From: Bacillota bacterium
GTDB taxonomy: Bacteria; Bacillota; Clostridia; Christensenellales; Aristaeellaceae
Assembly: GCA_023444095.1 (NCBI GenBank)
Contig: JAEZRP010000029.1
Location: 1-64,000 of the forward strand
Length of the DNA stretch: 64,000 bases
Direction: 5' to 3'
Within the stretch, counting starts at the first letter, position 1, and each line of letters starts with the position of its first letter. Shown here piece by piece: positions 48,958 through 57,792 of this stretch. The notes under the pieces are model-generated. The model had not been told where the DNA came from. It saw only the letters and a list, made by a program, of their open reading frames with translations, and did no database searches. Made by a program: the position numbers and the translations under genes.

Positions 48958-49881
48958 TCAACGTTCGGGCGGGAAGTTGAGCGCGAGCTTCGCGTAGAAG
49001 TCCTCCATGGTGAGACGGGTGTTGAGCGTGTGATAGACCCGGATGGGGCGGTTTGGCTGCCCATGGATGTACAGTCCGTCGCGGTTCACGCGCGGGGCGA
49101 TCTTCCAGTCGTAGTTGCGGCTCTGGAGTTCCTCGAGGAGCAGCGTGATCGTCGCCTGATCCCCCAGACCCCACGTCTCCCCGTGCGGCCAGTCGCGCCC
49201 GTTGTCGCCGAGCGCGATGTTAAATGCTACCATCTGCTCAAAAAGATACCTGCCGATCTTCCCGCACGGCATGACGCGCAGCTGAAGCTCCGCGAGCGAC
49301 ACCGCCATTTGCTTGTAGACGTTTCTGGGCACCTGCCACAGCTGAATGGGCGATGAAAAGACGACGTTCACCGCGTCGATGTCCCCCCCGCAGTTGAACT
49401 CCGGACCGCCGCAGGGCCACTCCCCGCCGCCGATCCACACGGCCGTGAGCCTGTCCGCGATCCCGGGCTCCATCAGATACGCGCACGCGAGGTCGGTGAT
49501 GGCGCCGAGCAGGCACACGTACAAGGGCCGCGCGTCGTCCCGCATGGCCTCCTCCACGATGAAGCGCGCGCCGGGCGAATCGATGAATGTCTTCTCGTCC
49601 GGCATCGGCCCAGGCGCGCCCATCAGGACCGGATACTTGCCCGAAAGGCCCATCAGATCGAGCACCAGATTAATCTCCTCGAAGCTCGCTTCGACGCTCG
49701 TCCTGGGGGCGAAACGGTTCGTGTTTCCGAAGTGGCCCGCGATGATACCCCGGATGTCGAACTTCGGCGTCATCAGGTGGTGCGCCAGCGCGAACTGATC
49801 GTCCGCCTCGTTTTTGCAGTCGGTGTGCACGATTACGCGAACGCGCCGCTTCTCCGGTACGGTAAACTTGTATGGATTCAT
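48958..49881 (-). CDS. Nucleoside hydrolase family protein
   Basis: A 307-residue N-ribohydrolase-fold protein. The calcium motif reads HTDCKNEADD (Asp21, Asp27, Asp28), a variant of DTDxGxDD found in a clostridial subgroup. It would cleave nucleosides to ribose and base. Starts 1 nt after the ROK kinase stop, so coupled; a sugar kinase beside a nucleoside hydrolase suggests recycling of the released ribose-like sugar (inference). Confidence 0.82.
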   Translation of the reverse strand: MNPYKFTVPEKRRVRVIVHTDCKNEADDQFALAHHLMTPKFDIRGIIAGHFGNTNRFAPRTSVEASFEEINLVLDLMGLSGKYPVLMGAPGPMPDEKTFIDSPGARFIVEEAMRDDARPLYVCLLGAITDLACAYLMEPGIADRLTAVWIGGGEWPCGGPEFNCGGDIDAVNVVFSSPIQLWQVPRNVYKQMAVSLAELQLRVMPCGKIGRYLFEQMVAFNIALGDNGRDWPHGETWGLGDQATITLLLEELQSRNYDWKIAPRVNRDGLYIHGQPNRPIRVYHTLNTRLTMEDFYAKLALNFPPER

Positions 49882-50763
49882 TTATTTCCTCCTGATCCGG
49901 TCGCCCATCTCAAGCGCGAGGAGCGCCGCGCCGATCATTCCGGCGTCGTTCCCGTGCTTCGCGAGGCAGATATTCCCCAAAAAGTAGTCCGGCCTCTCGC
50001 TGAACGCGCCGTAGACCTCGTTGCGGATGGCCGTGAGAAGCCGCCCGCCGAGCGCCGCGAGCCCGCCGCCGATCACGAACTCTTCGGGATTGAAGGTCAT
50101 GATGAGCGAGATCATGCCGATCCCGAGCTCGTGAATGTAGACACGGAAGCCCTCGACGATTTGCCTGTCCCCCGCCTCGAGCCCGTCCATCACGCGCTTG
50201 ACGGAGGTGGCCTTCGTGTACCTGAGGAGCGCGCCCGCCGAGGCGTACATCTCGAAGCAGCCGCTCCGCGTGCAGGAGCACTTCAGACCATCCGCGTGCG
50301 TAATGATATGCCCAAACTCGCAGGCCGTGTTCGTGTGCCCGCGCCAGGGCTTGCCGCCGATGAGCAACGCGCCGCCGACACCCGTTCCGAGCGTGATGTA
50401 GACAGCCGTCGTCGCGCCCCGGCACGCGCCGTCGTACCACTCGGCCATGAGCGCCGCGTTCGCGTCGTTGTCCACCCAGACGCGCTGGCCCGTGGCCTCC
50501 GCGAGCATGTCCCGCAGCGGCACCGCCATCCATTTGAGGTTGTCAGCCGTCACGAGGCCCGATGCCGCGTCGACATTTCCCGCCGTCCCGACGCCGACCA
50601 TCTCGACGTCCGATTTTTTCACGAAATCCGCGATCCCTTTGACGATCGCCTCGGGCTCCGCCTGTCCGCTCGGTATTTTTTCCGCCGCGACCAGCCCCGC
50701 GCCCGTATCGAACACGCCGAGCTTCACGCTCGTCCCGCCGATGTCGATGCCCGCGATGCGCAT
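49882..50763 (-). CDS. ROK family sugar kinase
   Basis: A 293-residue ROK kinase: DIGGT (7-11), catalytic Asp100 in DNDANAA, LGTGVGGAL, and the zinc motif EFGHI / CSCTRSGC (His152, Cys162, Cys164, Cys169). Phosphorylates glucose or a related hexose; specificity unknown. First gene of a three-gene operon driven by a consensus promoter. Confidence 0.92.
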   Translation of the reverse strand: MRIAGIDIGGTSVKLGVFDTGAGLVAAEKIPSGQAEPEAIVKGIADFVKKSDVEMVGVGTAGNVDAASGLVTADNLKWMAVPLRDMLAEATGQRVWVDNDANAALMAEWYDGACRGATTAVYITLGTGVGGALLIGGKPWRGHTNTACEFGHIITHADGLKCSCTRSGCFEMYASAGALLRYTKATSVKRVMDGLEAGDRQIVEGFRVYIHELGIGMISLIMTFNPEEFVIGGGLAALGGRLLTAIRNEVYGAFSERPDYFLGNICLAKHGNDAGMIGAALLALEMGDRIRRK

Positions 50764-50793
50764 GCAATCACTCCCGCGCCATGATCCACCTAT

Positions 50794-50822
50794 ATTGTAT
50801 ATTTTCCCTGCCGCAATGTCAA
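50794..50822 (-). promoter_or_regulatory. Promoter of the ROK operon
   Basis: Minus-strand TTGACA (50817-50822) and TACAAT (50794-50799), 17-bp spacing. Confidence 0.85.
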
Positions 50823-50863
50823 TCCGCAGGCCACTTTGTGCGCATAATAAGGAACGCGATTCA

Positions 50864-50892
50864 TGGACAAGTCGCGGAAGCGGTGCTATAAT
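50864..50892 (+). promoter_or_regulatory. Promoter of pepF
   Basis: TGGACA (50864-50869) and TATAAT (50887-50892), 17-bp spacing. Confidence 0.75.
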
Positions 50893-50922
50893 GGCATAAG
50901 ATTACCAAAAAGGAGAGAGCAT

Positions 50923-52704
50923 ATGAAGAAGCGCAGCGAGATGAACCCCGCCTTCCTGTGGGATTTTTCGCATATCTACGAAACGCGCGAGGCATGGGAG
51001 GCCGCTTACAAGGCGGCGGACGAGGCGATCGCGAAGATCGAAACGGTCAAAGGAACGCTGGGCGACTCCGCGGACGCGCTGCTCGCGGGTTGCGAGACGG
51101 TCGCGGACGCTTCCGAAAAGACGGAGCTCGTGTACATCTACGCAATGCTCCACAAGTCCGCCGACACTGGCGACGCGGACTACCAGACAATCGAAGCGCG
51201 CGCGATGTCCCTGATCGTGCGCATGAGCTCCGCCACGTCCTTCATGAGCCCGGAGATCCTTGCGATAGACGAGGCGAAGCTGAACGAATTCCTCAAGGAT
51301 CCCCGGCTCGCGATCTACCGCCACATGATTTCCGACATCGCGCGGGGCCGCGCGCACACTCTCGACGCCGAGCGCGAAAAGATGCTCGCCATGCTCGCGG
51401 ACGTGCAAACGACGCCGTCCGACGCCTACGAGATGCTTACCGACGTCGAAATGGCATTCCCGGAGATCGAAACGGAGGCAGGCGAAAAGCTGCCCCTCAC
51501 GCGTGGAAACTTCAATGTCTACCGCGAAAGCCCCGACCGGAAGATTCGCGAGCAGGCGTTTGAAAACGTATTCGGCACCTATCAGAATTTCATCAACACC
51601 GACGCGACGCTCTACGCGGGCTCGGTCAAGATGGATTCCTATCTCGCGAAGGTGCGCGGCTTCGGGAGCGCGCTTGAAAAGTCACTCTTTGCGAACAACG
51701 TGCCGACTTCAGTCTATTCAAGTCTCGTCGAGGCGATCCACAAAAGCATCCCGACCATGCGCAAGTACCTTGAGCTTCGCAAAGTCGCGCTCGCCCGGCC
51801 CGAGCTCGACATGTACGACCTGTACGTGCCCATGATTCCGGACGTGGAATTCAACATGCCCTTCGAGGAGAGCAAGAAGCTCGTCAAGGAGGCGCTCACG
51901 CCCCTCGGCGCGGAATATCAGGCGCTCCTCGACCGCGCGTACTCTGAAAAATGGATCGATGTGTACGAGAACGCCGGCAAGCGGAGCGGTGCCTTCTCCT
52001 GCGGCGTGTACGGGAAGCACCCGTACGTTCTTCTCAACTACACCGATACCCTCGACGACGCGTTCACGCTCGCGCACGAGCTGGGCCACGCCATGCACTC
52101 CTATCTCTCCGACCGCACGCAGCCGTATATCAATCACGACTACTCGCTCATGGTCGCCGAGGTGGCTTCCACCGTCAACGAGGTTCTGCTTGCCATGCAC
52201 CTTCTCAAGACCGAGACCGACAAAAAGCGCCGCGCGTTCACCCTCAACCACTTCATGGAGGGCTTCCGCACGACGGTGTTCCGCCAGACGCTGTTTGCCG
52301 AATTCGAGAAGGAGGCGCACGCCCTCTACGACGCGGGCACGCCCCTGACCGCGCAGGAACTGAACGGGCTTTACAAGTCCCTGGTCGAAAAGTACTACGA
52401 GGGGATCGGCGTCCCGGATCTCGTGAAGGTCGAGTGGTCGTACATCCCGCACTTCTACCGCGCCTACTACGTCTACGTGTACGCCACGGGCTTCTGCAGC
52501 GCGGTCGCCATCGCCAAGCGCATTCTCGAAACGGGCGATTCCTCGGAGTACCTCAAGTTCCTCACCCTCGGCGGCAGCGATTATCCCATCGAGGAGCTCA
52601 AGATCGCGGGCATCGATCTCACGAAGCCCGATACCATCGAAAACGCCATGGAGGTCTTTGACGACTCCATCGAGGAGCTGAAAAAGATCATCGGCGAGAT
52701 CTGA
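50923..52704 (+). CDS. pepF: Oligoendopeptidase F (M3B metallopeptidase)
   Basis: A 593-residue cytosolic zinc peptidase: HELGH (385-389) with Glu further downstream in the EVAST segment, in an all-helical M3B fold. It cleaves short peptides, likely recycling imported or signal-derived peptides. AAGGAGAG precedes ATG 50923; the frame extends 20 codons upstream without a ribosome site and is rejected. Confidence 0.95.
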   Translation: MKKRSEMNPAFLWDFSHIYETREAWEAAYKAADEAIAKIETVKGTLGDSADALLAGCETVADASEKTELVYIYAMLHKSADTGDADYQTIEARAMSLIVRMSSATSFMSPEILAIDEAKLNEFLKDPRLAIYRHMISDIARGRAHTLDAEREKMLAMLADVQTTPSDAYEMLTDVEMAFPEIETEAGEKLPLTRGNFNVYRESPDRKIREQAFENVFGTYQNFINTDATLYAGSVKMDSYLAKVRGFGSALEKSLFANNVPTSVYSSLVEAIHKSIPTMRKYLELRKVALARPELDMYDLYVPMIPDVEFNMPFEESKKLVKEALTPLGAEYQALLDRAYSEKWIDVYENAGKRSGAFSCGVYGKHPYVLLNYTDTLDDAFTLAHELGHAMHSYLSDRTQPYINHDYSLMVAEVASTVNEVLLAMHLLKTETDKKRRAFTLNHFMEGFRTTVFRQTLFAEFEKEAHALYDAGTPLTAQELNGLYKSLVEKYYEGIGVPDLVKVEWSYIPHFYRAYYVYVYATGFCSAVAIAKRILETGDSSEYLKFLTLGGSDYPIEELKIAGIDLTKPDTIENAMEVFDDSIEELKKIIGEI

Positions 52705-52710
52705 TTTTCC

Positions 52711-52750
52711 CGAACCTTGGTCTGTTTGAATGGGGACAGACCAAGGTTCG
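52711..52750. repeat. 15-bp perfect inverted repeat with REP-like core
   Basis: CGAACCTTGGTCTGT and ACAGACCAAGGTTCG around TTGAATGGGG, filling the gap between convergent pepF and the DNA glycosylase gene. No T-run follows on either strand, so it is a poor terminator. The GGGGACAGACC core resembles REP-type palindromes linked to RAYT transposases in other bacteria (from memory). Confidence 0.65.
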
Positions 52751-53239
52751 CTATTTCAACACAAAGCGCCACAATCTGTCGCGGTCTTCGGGGGCGGCGT
52801 ACGCGATTCCGACCCTGGTTTTTTCCTCGGTCGCGCACGCCTCGCCCCGTTCGAACCAGATTCCATCCGAGGTCAGCGCGCTGACCCCATTCAGACTTCC
52901 GTCAATTCTTAGCGCGCGCGTGAAGAGCCCCGGTCCGTTCGCACCCACGCCGGCGCGGATGAGCACGCACTGCGGATCGCCGACTTTGGAGACCGCGACA
53001 TTCAGAAGCCAGTGAATGCCGTAGCAGAGATACACATACAATGTCCCCGCGTCCCCAAACAAAACCTCCGTGCGCTTCGTCCTCCCCTTGTGCGCGTGAC
53101 TGGCCGTGTCCCCCGCTCCCATGTACGCCTCGGTCTCCGCGATGACGAGGGACATATCCCCACGCACCACGCGGCAGCCGACCAGATCCCGCGCGACGGA
53201 CAGCGCGTCGCGCGCAAAGAAATCCCGTTCGAGCCTCAT
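52751..53239 (-). CDS. DNA-3-methyladenine glycosylase (AAG/MPG family)
   Basis: A 162-residue base-excision repair enzyme: AETEAY with the catalytic Glu near residue 35, HAHKGRTKRTEVLFG, the diagnostic YVYLCYGIHWLLNV (intercalating Tyr), and CVLIRAG. It is shorter than the usual about 190-200 residues because of trimmed loops, but all core motifs are present. Likely removes alkylated purines. Confidence 0.92.
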   Translation of the reverse strand: MRLERDFFARDALSVARDLVGCRVVRGDMSLVIAETEAYMGAGDTASHAHKGRTKRTEVLFGDAGTLYVYLCYGIHWLLNVAVSKVGDPQCVLIRAGVGANGPGLFTRALRIDGSLNGVSALTSDGIWFERGEACATEEKTRVGIAYAAPEDRDRLWRFVLK

Positions 53240-53269
53240 TTCATCACCCCATCCGAAGGAGGTTTCCTC

Positions 53270-54025
53270 ATGGCAAGTCTGACGTGCAATTTTCTATCCT
53301 ACACCCTGCGGCGCGCGGTCGATCTCACGGTCATCATCCCGACGATGTGTTTTCCTGAAATGATGGAGAAGGACCCGCACCACAAGGTCGGCGCGCGCTA
53401 CCCCGTTTTGTATCTTTTGCACGGCTACGGCAACAACCACAGGACGTGGAGCGGCTACACCTCCGTCGAGCTCTTCGCCGAGGAGCGCAACATCGCGGTC
53501 GTGATGCTCTCCGCCGAGAACAAGGCATACATCAACCACGGCGGCGACGACGACTACTTCGACTTCCTCTCGCGCGAGTTGCCGGAGTTCGTCCGCTCAA
53601 TGTTCCCCGTCTCGTCAAAGCCCAGGGACACTTACATCGCGGGCCTCTCGATGGGCGGTTACGGCGCCCTGGTGCACGGCCTCGCCTGCTCGGACCGGTT
53701 CGCAGCCGTCGGCTCGTTCTCGGGCGCGACGCGCGCGCGGGAAGGCGCCCCGGAAGCGTTTGATCCCTACAAAATCGCGGTCAGCTGCGCGGAGGAAAAC
53801 CGGAGAAAACCCGTTTACCTCGCCTGCGGAGACAAGGACTTCCTCTACGACGACAACGTGCGGTTCAAGGAGCATCTGACAAAGCTCGGCTACGACGTCA
53901 CCTGGGTCGTCGGCGAGGGCTATACGCACGAATGGCGCTTCTGGAACCGAGAGGTCGAGGCCTTCCTCGACTGGATTCCGCGCACGGACGAACACGACCT
54001 CGAAGGCGCGAAGCGCAAAATCTAG
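53270..54025 (+). CDS. Alpha/beta hydrolase, esterase D-like
   Basis: A 251-residue esterase: YPVLYLLHGYGNN, nucleophile elbow GLSMGG (Ser127), acid Asp in GDKDFLYDD and catalytic His in YTHEWRFW. The family includes acetyl esterases and S-formylglutathione hydrolases; a carbohydrate ester is likely in this context. AAGGAGG lies before ATG. Its last codons overlap the MATE gene by 4 nt. Confidence 0.9.
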   Translation: MASLTCNFLSYTLRRAVDLTVIIPTMCFPEMMEKDPHHKVGARYPVLYLLHGYGNNHRTWSGYTSVELFAEERNIAVVMLSAENKAYINHGGDDDYFDFLSRELPEFVRSMFPVSSKPRDTYIAGLSMGGYGALVHGLACSDRFAAVGSFSGATRAREGAPEAFDPYKIAVSCAEENRRKPVYLACGDKDFLYDDNVRFKEHLTKLGYDVTWVVGEGYTHEWRFWNREVEAFLDWIPRTDEHDLEGAKRKI

Positions 54026-55386
54026 CAGGCCCGCAGCGGATTCCACTTTCCGCGCCGGTAGCGGACCGCCATCAGAACCGCGAGCGACGCGTTGTGCGCG
54101 ATCATGCAGCCCCAAGCGGCGCGCAGCCCGAAGCCGAACAGCTTGACAAACAAAACCGTTCCGAGAATCCGGACGCCCCACATGCACGCTGCCTCGAAGA
54201 CGAACGGGCCTTTCGTGTCCCCGACGCCGTAGAAAACACCCTCGAGGATGATCGCGACGCCGTACACCGGCTCCGAGACGGCCACCATCATGAGCACAGA
54301 CGCGCCGAGCGCGATCACGTCGCCTTCGCTCGTGAAAACGCCCATGGCGGGCCGCGCGAGCAGGAACAACAGCGCACCGGTCGCGCTCATGAGAACGACG
54401 ATGATGACAAGGAACGTCCGCGCGAGTCTTCGCATGCGAAGCGCGTCCTTTGCGCCGTAGGCCTGCCCCACGAGCGCAGACGCGGCAGCCTGCATGCCGA
54501 AGCCGGGGACATAAAAGGCGGATTCCGCGGTGATGGCGGTGGCGTGCGCGGTTGCGGCAACCGTGCCGAGAGAGTTGACCATCGACTGGAACGTCACTTG
54601 CCCAAGACAGGCCGTGAGCCTCTGCAGCACCGCGGGGATGGCGATCCGGATACAGGGCTTCAAAATCGCCCGGTCAGGCCGGAACCGCTGGCCGCCCGGG
54701 GAAACCTCCCCGTGCCGCCACAGCGCGACCAGTATCGACACCCCGCCGAACACATACGCGAGCGCCGTCGCAAGCGCGGCCCCCGCCACGCCGAGGTCCG
54801 CGCCCCAGATGTGAACGGCGCGCCCGAACAAAGAGATGTCGCGAGCGGGATAGATGAGAAGGAAGTTCAGAAGGACGTTGAGCGCGTTGAGCCCGGCGTT
54901 CACGAGCATGGGCGTGCGGGTGTCCCCCGCGCCGCGCAGCACGCTGCCAAGCACGATGAGGAGTGAGCGGAACAGGAGCGGCGCGCACACGATGGCGAAG
55001 TAGGTCGCCGCATCGCCGCGGATCGCCCGCTCCGCGCCCATCATGCCGGGTATGAGCGGGGACAGTGAGACAAAGAGCGCTGTCATGGCCGCACCGACGA
55101 TGGCGGAGACCGTTACCGCCTGCGCCGCCGTTCTGCGCGCGCGGCACCAGTCCTTCGCGCCCACGTCGCGCGCAACGCACGAAAGAAACGCCGCCGCGAG
55201 CGCCCAAAGCGGGCTGTTGACCAGCCAGGTGACCGTGCCCGTGACCCCAACCGCGGCGAGCGCTGCGACGCCGACCGAGCCCACCATCGCGTAATCGACG
55301 TATTGCACCGCGACCTGCATCGCCTGCTCCAGAATCGTCGGCCAGGCGAGTGCGACAATCGAGTGAAAAACACCCTTGTCCTTCAT
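54022..55386 (-). CDS. MATE family efflux transporter
   Basis: A 454-residue protein with twelve membrane helices in two homologous bundles; typical segments LAWPTILEQAMQVAVQYVD, GVAGAALATALA and PVYGVAIILEGVFYGVGDTKGPF. Likely an Na+ or H+-coupled exporter; substrate unknown. ATG 55386. Confidence 0.92.
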   Translation of the reverse strand: MKDKGVFHSIVALAWPTILEQAMQVAVQYVDYAMVGSVGVAALAAVGVTGTVTWLVNSPLWALAAAFLSCVARDVGAKDWCRARRTAAQAVTVSAIVGAAMTALFVSLSPLIPGMMGAERAIRGDAATYFAIVCAPLLFRSLLIVLGSVLRGAGDTRTPMLVNAGLNALNVLLNFLLIYPARDISLFGRAVHIWGADLGVAGAALATALAYVFGGVSILVALWRHGEVSPGGQRFRPDRAILKPCIRIAIPAVLQRLTACLGQVTFQSMVNSLGTVAATAHATAITAESAFYVPGFGMQAAASALVGQAYGAKDALRMRRLARTFLVIIVVLMSATGALLFLLARPAMGVFTSEGDVIALGASVLMMVAVSEPVYGVAIILEGVFYGVGDTKGPFVFEAACMWGVRILGTVLFVKLFGFGLRAAWGCMIAHNASLAVLMAVRYRRGKWNPLRAC

Positions 55387-55463
55387 CTTTCGTACCCCGT
55401 ATGAAAATGTCGGTTCATTCTATCACCACATTGTTAACTCCCATCGCGGAAGGAGCGACCATC

Positions 55464-55703
55464 ATGGAGGATTTGATCGCGCGCCTGCGGGCGCTTCTGG
55501 ACGACCTGGACGATTTGGATGCCACCGAGGACCTGGCGGATCTGAATGCGACGCTCGAGGACGTCATCTTCCTGCTTGAAGAGGACGAGGAGGCGGGAGC
55601 GGACGCGCGCGCGGAACTTTCCGATCTTCGGGGCGAGTACGAACGCCTCGGCTTGACCGCGTACGCCGCGCGCATCGGCGAGATCATCGGGGAGATGGGC
55701 TGA
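55464..55703 (+). CDS. Small acidic helical protein, function unknown
   Basis: A 79-residue protein, extremely acidic in its first 55 residues (many Asp and Glu) and predicted largely helical, possibly a coiled coil. AAGGAG precedes ATG 55464; the upstream in-frame extension lacks a ribosome site. Its stop overlaps the next start by one base (TGATG), so the two are translationally coupled. Confidence 0.72.
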   Translation: MEDLIARLRALLDDLDDLDATEDLADLNATLEDVIFLLEEDEEAGADARAELSDLRGEYERLGLTAYAARIGEIIGEMG

Positions 55704-56134
55704 TGCAGGACTTCATGAGGGACTGGTTTCGATGGTTCGCGGAGGGAATGGAGGAAATGGACCCCGCCGCATGCGAAAAGTTCTTCCGCCGCTGTGGAAG
55801 CGAATGCTGCGAGACGGCCCCGATCCATCGCTTCCGCGCGCATTTTGAGGCAGCGGACGGGGATCTCGACGCGTTCTTCGCGCGGCTCCAAGAGATGCCG
55901 GGCGTCAAGGGCCTGGTCGTCAAACCGGGCCGTACATACGAGATCGCGTTCGGGGAATGTCTGTGCGATCTTTATACGTTGGGTTACGTGGTTTCGGATG
56001 TCATCTGTGAGTGCTCCCGTGCGAGCGTCCTTCACGTCATGGAAACGCTCGCGCCCAAACGGCCCTGCCGCGTGGAAAAGCTGCACACCATCCTTGGCGG
56101 CGCGGACGAGTGCCGATTCCGAATCAATTTTTGA
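55703..56134 (+). CDS. Cys-rich protein resembling ATC-hydrolase/V4R-like families
   Basis: A 143-residue protein with Cys at CxxCC (near residues 31-36), GECLCDLY, VICECSR, and a closing GGADECRFRINF. This pattern recalls proteins annotated as L-2-amino-thiazoline-4-carboxylic acid hydrolase-like or V4R-related, but I cannot assign it firmly. The conserved Cys suggest a metal or thiol site. Coupled to the small acidic gene. Confidence 0.68.
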   Translation: MQDFMRDWFRWFAEGMEEMDPAACEKFFRRCGSECCETAPIHRFRAHFEAADGDLDAFFARLQEMPGVKGLVVKPGRTYEIAFGECLCDLYTLGYVVSDVICECSRASVLHVMETLAPKRPCRVEKLHTILGGADECRFRINF

Positions 56135-56155
56135 TAATCAGGAGGAAACGCGCCG

Positions 56156-56184
56156 TTTACACGCGGCACACGTTGTGATATGAT
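56156..56184 (+). promoter_or_regulatory. Promoter of the esterase/uridine kinase pair
   Basis: TTTACA (56156-56161) and TATGAT (56179-56184), 17-bp spacing. Confidence 0.75.
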
Positions 56185-56217
56185 TGTCTTTGATGCTCAT
56201 ATACCGGAGGTGACTTC

Positions 56218-57150
56218 ATGATCTGCGAGAGAATCAACCTGATCGAGGGGCGGGACGATGTCACGCTCACCACGTATGTGCTCGCCGACTCCCCGGAGAT
56301 GCTGCGCGGAGGCCGGCGTCCTGCGGTGATCGTGTGTCCGGGCGGCGCGTATCTCGGCTGCTCCGACCGCGAAGGCGAGCCCGTTGCGCTGCGCTTCAAC
56401 GCCATGGGCTATCACGCGTTCGTTCTGCGCTACTCGGTGTATTCCGAGAACAGGGGTTGGGGCGCGATCGACGAAAATCCCGAACCCAAGAAATGGCTGA
56501 CCCACCCCGCACCCATGCGGGACATCGCGCGCGCCATGCTCGAAATCCGCAAAAACGCAGCGGAATGGCTCGTCGACATGGAAAGGGTCGCCATCTGCGG
56601 CTTCTCGGCGGGTGCGCACAACTGCGCCATGTACTCCGTCTACTGGGACAAGCCCGTCCTGTCGGAGCCGTTTGGCGTAAATCCATCGGACCTGAGGCCC
56701 GCGGCGGCGATCCTCGCATACCCGCTGAGCGACTATCTGTTCATGAAGGAAGCAAACGCAAAAATGGACGCGGCAGGCAGGGGGCTCTTCGATATGGCAA
56801 ACCTCGCCTTCCTCGGGACGAGGGAGCCGGACGACAAAGTGCTCGACGAAGTGAGCCCGGCGCGCCATGTGGACAAAAATACGCCGCCGACGTTTCTCTG
56901 GTCGACATTCCGAGACAGCCTCGTGCCCATCCGGCACACCACCCTCATGGCTGACGCGCTCGCGCGGGCAAACGTGCCCTTCGAGGTTCACATCTTCGAG
57001 GACGGCGCGCACGGCCTGTCGCTCGCCGATCAGTCCACGGCCGTCGATAAGACGCAGATCGATCCGGACGCGGCGAAGTGGGCCCCGCTCGCCGAGGCGT
57101 GGCTCCACAAGCGGTTCGCGCTCGACCTTCCCGAGAAAATCATACGGTAA
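56218..57150 (+). CDS. Alpha/beta hydrolase (acetyl-ester hydrolase-like)
   Basis: A 310-residue hydrolase of the BD-FAE/acetyl xylan esterase-like group: oxyanion segment CPGGAYLGCSDREG, nucleophile GFSAG (Ser130), and late DGAHGLSL with the catalytic His. Substrate probably an acylated sugar. GGAGGTGAC precedes ATG. Confidence 0.87.
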   Translation: MICERINLIEGRDDVTLTTYVLADSPEMLRGGRRPAVIVCPGGAYLGCSDREGEPVALRFNAMGYHAFVLRYSVYSENRGWGAIDENPEPKKWLTHPAPMRDIARAMLEIRKNAAEWLVDMERVAICGFSAGAHNCAMYSVYWDKPVLSEPFGVNPSDLRPAAAILAYPLSDYLFMKEANAKMDAAGRGLFDMANLAFLGTREPDDKVLDEVSPARHVDKNTPPTFLWSTFRDSLVPIRHTTLMADALARANVPFEVHIFEDGAHGLSLADQSTAVDKTQIDPDAAKWAPLAEAWLHKRFALDLPEKIIR

Positions 57151-57166
57151 GCAAGGAGAGAAACAG

Positions 57167-57715
57167 ATGAAGCCATACGTGGTCGCCATCGCGGGCGGAA
57201 CGTGCAGCGGCAAATCCACGCTCGCGGACGCGCTGGACAAGGCTCTCGCGGACTCCCACAAGGTCAAGCTCTTCAACATGGACAGCTACTTTAAGAACCC
57301 CACGCCCAAGGTCGTCGCGCCCATCACGGGCATCGAATACCCCGAGCACAATCACCCCGACGCCCTCCGGCTGGACGATCTCAGGCGCGACTTCGAAGAG
57401 GCGCGCGCGGGTGACTTCGATTTGGTGCTCGTCGAGGGCCTGTTCGCGCTGCATCTCGACTGGATTCGCGAGAAGGCGGACCTCAAGGTATTCGTCGACC
57501 TGGAAAGCGACGCGCGGCTCGCGCGCCGGATCGTAAAGCATATGAAGTGGGGCCAGACGTACGACCAGGTTGTGAACCGCTACCTCGACACCGTGCGTTT
57601 CCGCCACGACGAGCTGATCGAGCCGACCCGCTGGCACGCGGACGTGGTGGTGAACGGAACTTCAAATCAGGGAATGGAGGTCCTCGCAACCTACATTGAA
57701 ACAAAACTTTTCTGA
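57167..57715 (+). CDS. Uridine kinase-like P-loop kinase
   Basis: A 182-residue kinase: Walker A GGTCSGKST (10-18), DSYFK, LVEGLFALH, a lid region with basic residues (DARLARRIVKH), RHDE. It phosphorylates a nucleoside or related small alcohol; whether uridine is the substrate is not established. 16 nt after the esterase, with a terminator behind. Confidence 0.88.
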   Translation: MKPYVVAIAGGTCSGKSTLADALDKALADSHKVKLFNMDSYFKNPTPKVVAPITGIEYPEHNHPDALRLDDLRRDFEEARAGDFDLVLVEGLFALHLDWIREKADLKVFVDLESDARLARRIVKHMKWGQTYDQVVNRYLDTVRFRHDELIEPTRWHADVVVNGTSNQGMEVLATYIETKLF

Positions 57716-57738
57716 CCGGCTCTTTCGGGCCGGTTTTC
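57715..57738 (+). terminator. Terminator of the uridine kinase-like gene
   Basis: ACCGGC / GCCGGT (57715-57720 with 57729-57734) followed by TTTCTCTT. Confidence 0.72.
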
Positions 57739-57740
57739 TC

Positions 57741-57769
57741 TTGACGCATATAGTTCTATATGGTATTAT
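57741..57769 (+). promoter_or_regulatory. Promoter of the MarR-flavin reductase operon
   Basis: TTGACG (57741-57746) and TATTAT (57764-57769), 17-bp spacing. Confidence 0.82.
57747..57762. promoter_or_regulatory. Palindromic operator in the promoter spacer
   Basis: CATATAGTTCTATATG: perfect 7-bp arms CATATAG/CTATATG around TT, filling the spacer between -35 and -10. It is the size and position of a MarR operator, and the first gene is a MarR protein, so autorepression is likely. Confidence 0.78.
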
Positions 57770-57792
57770 TCTATCTAGCAGGAGGTGGCGGA

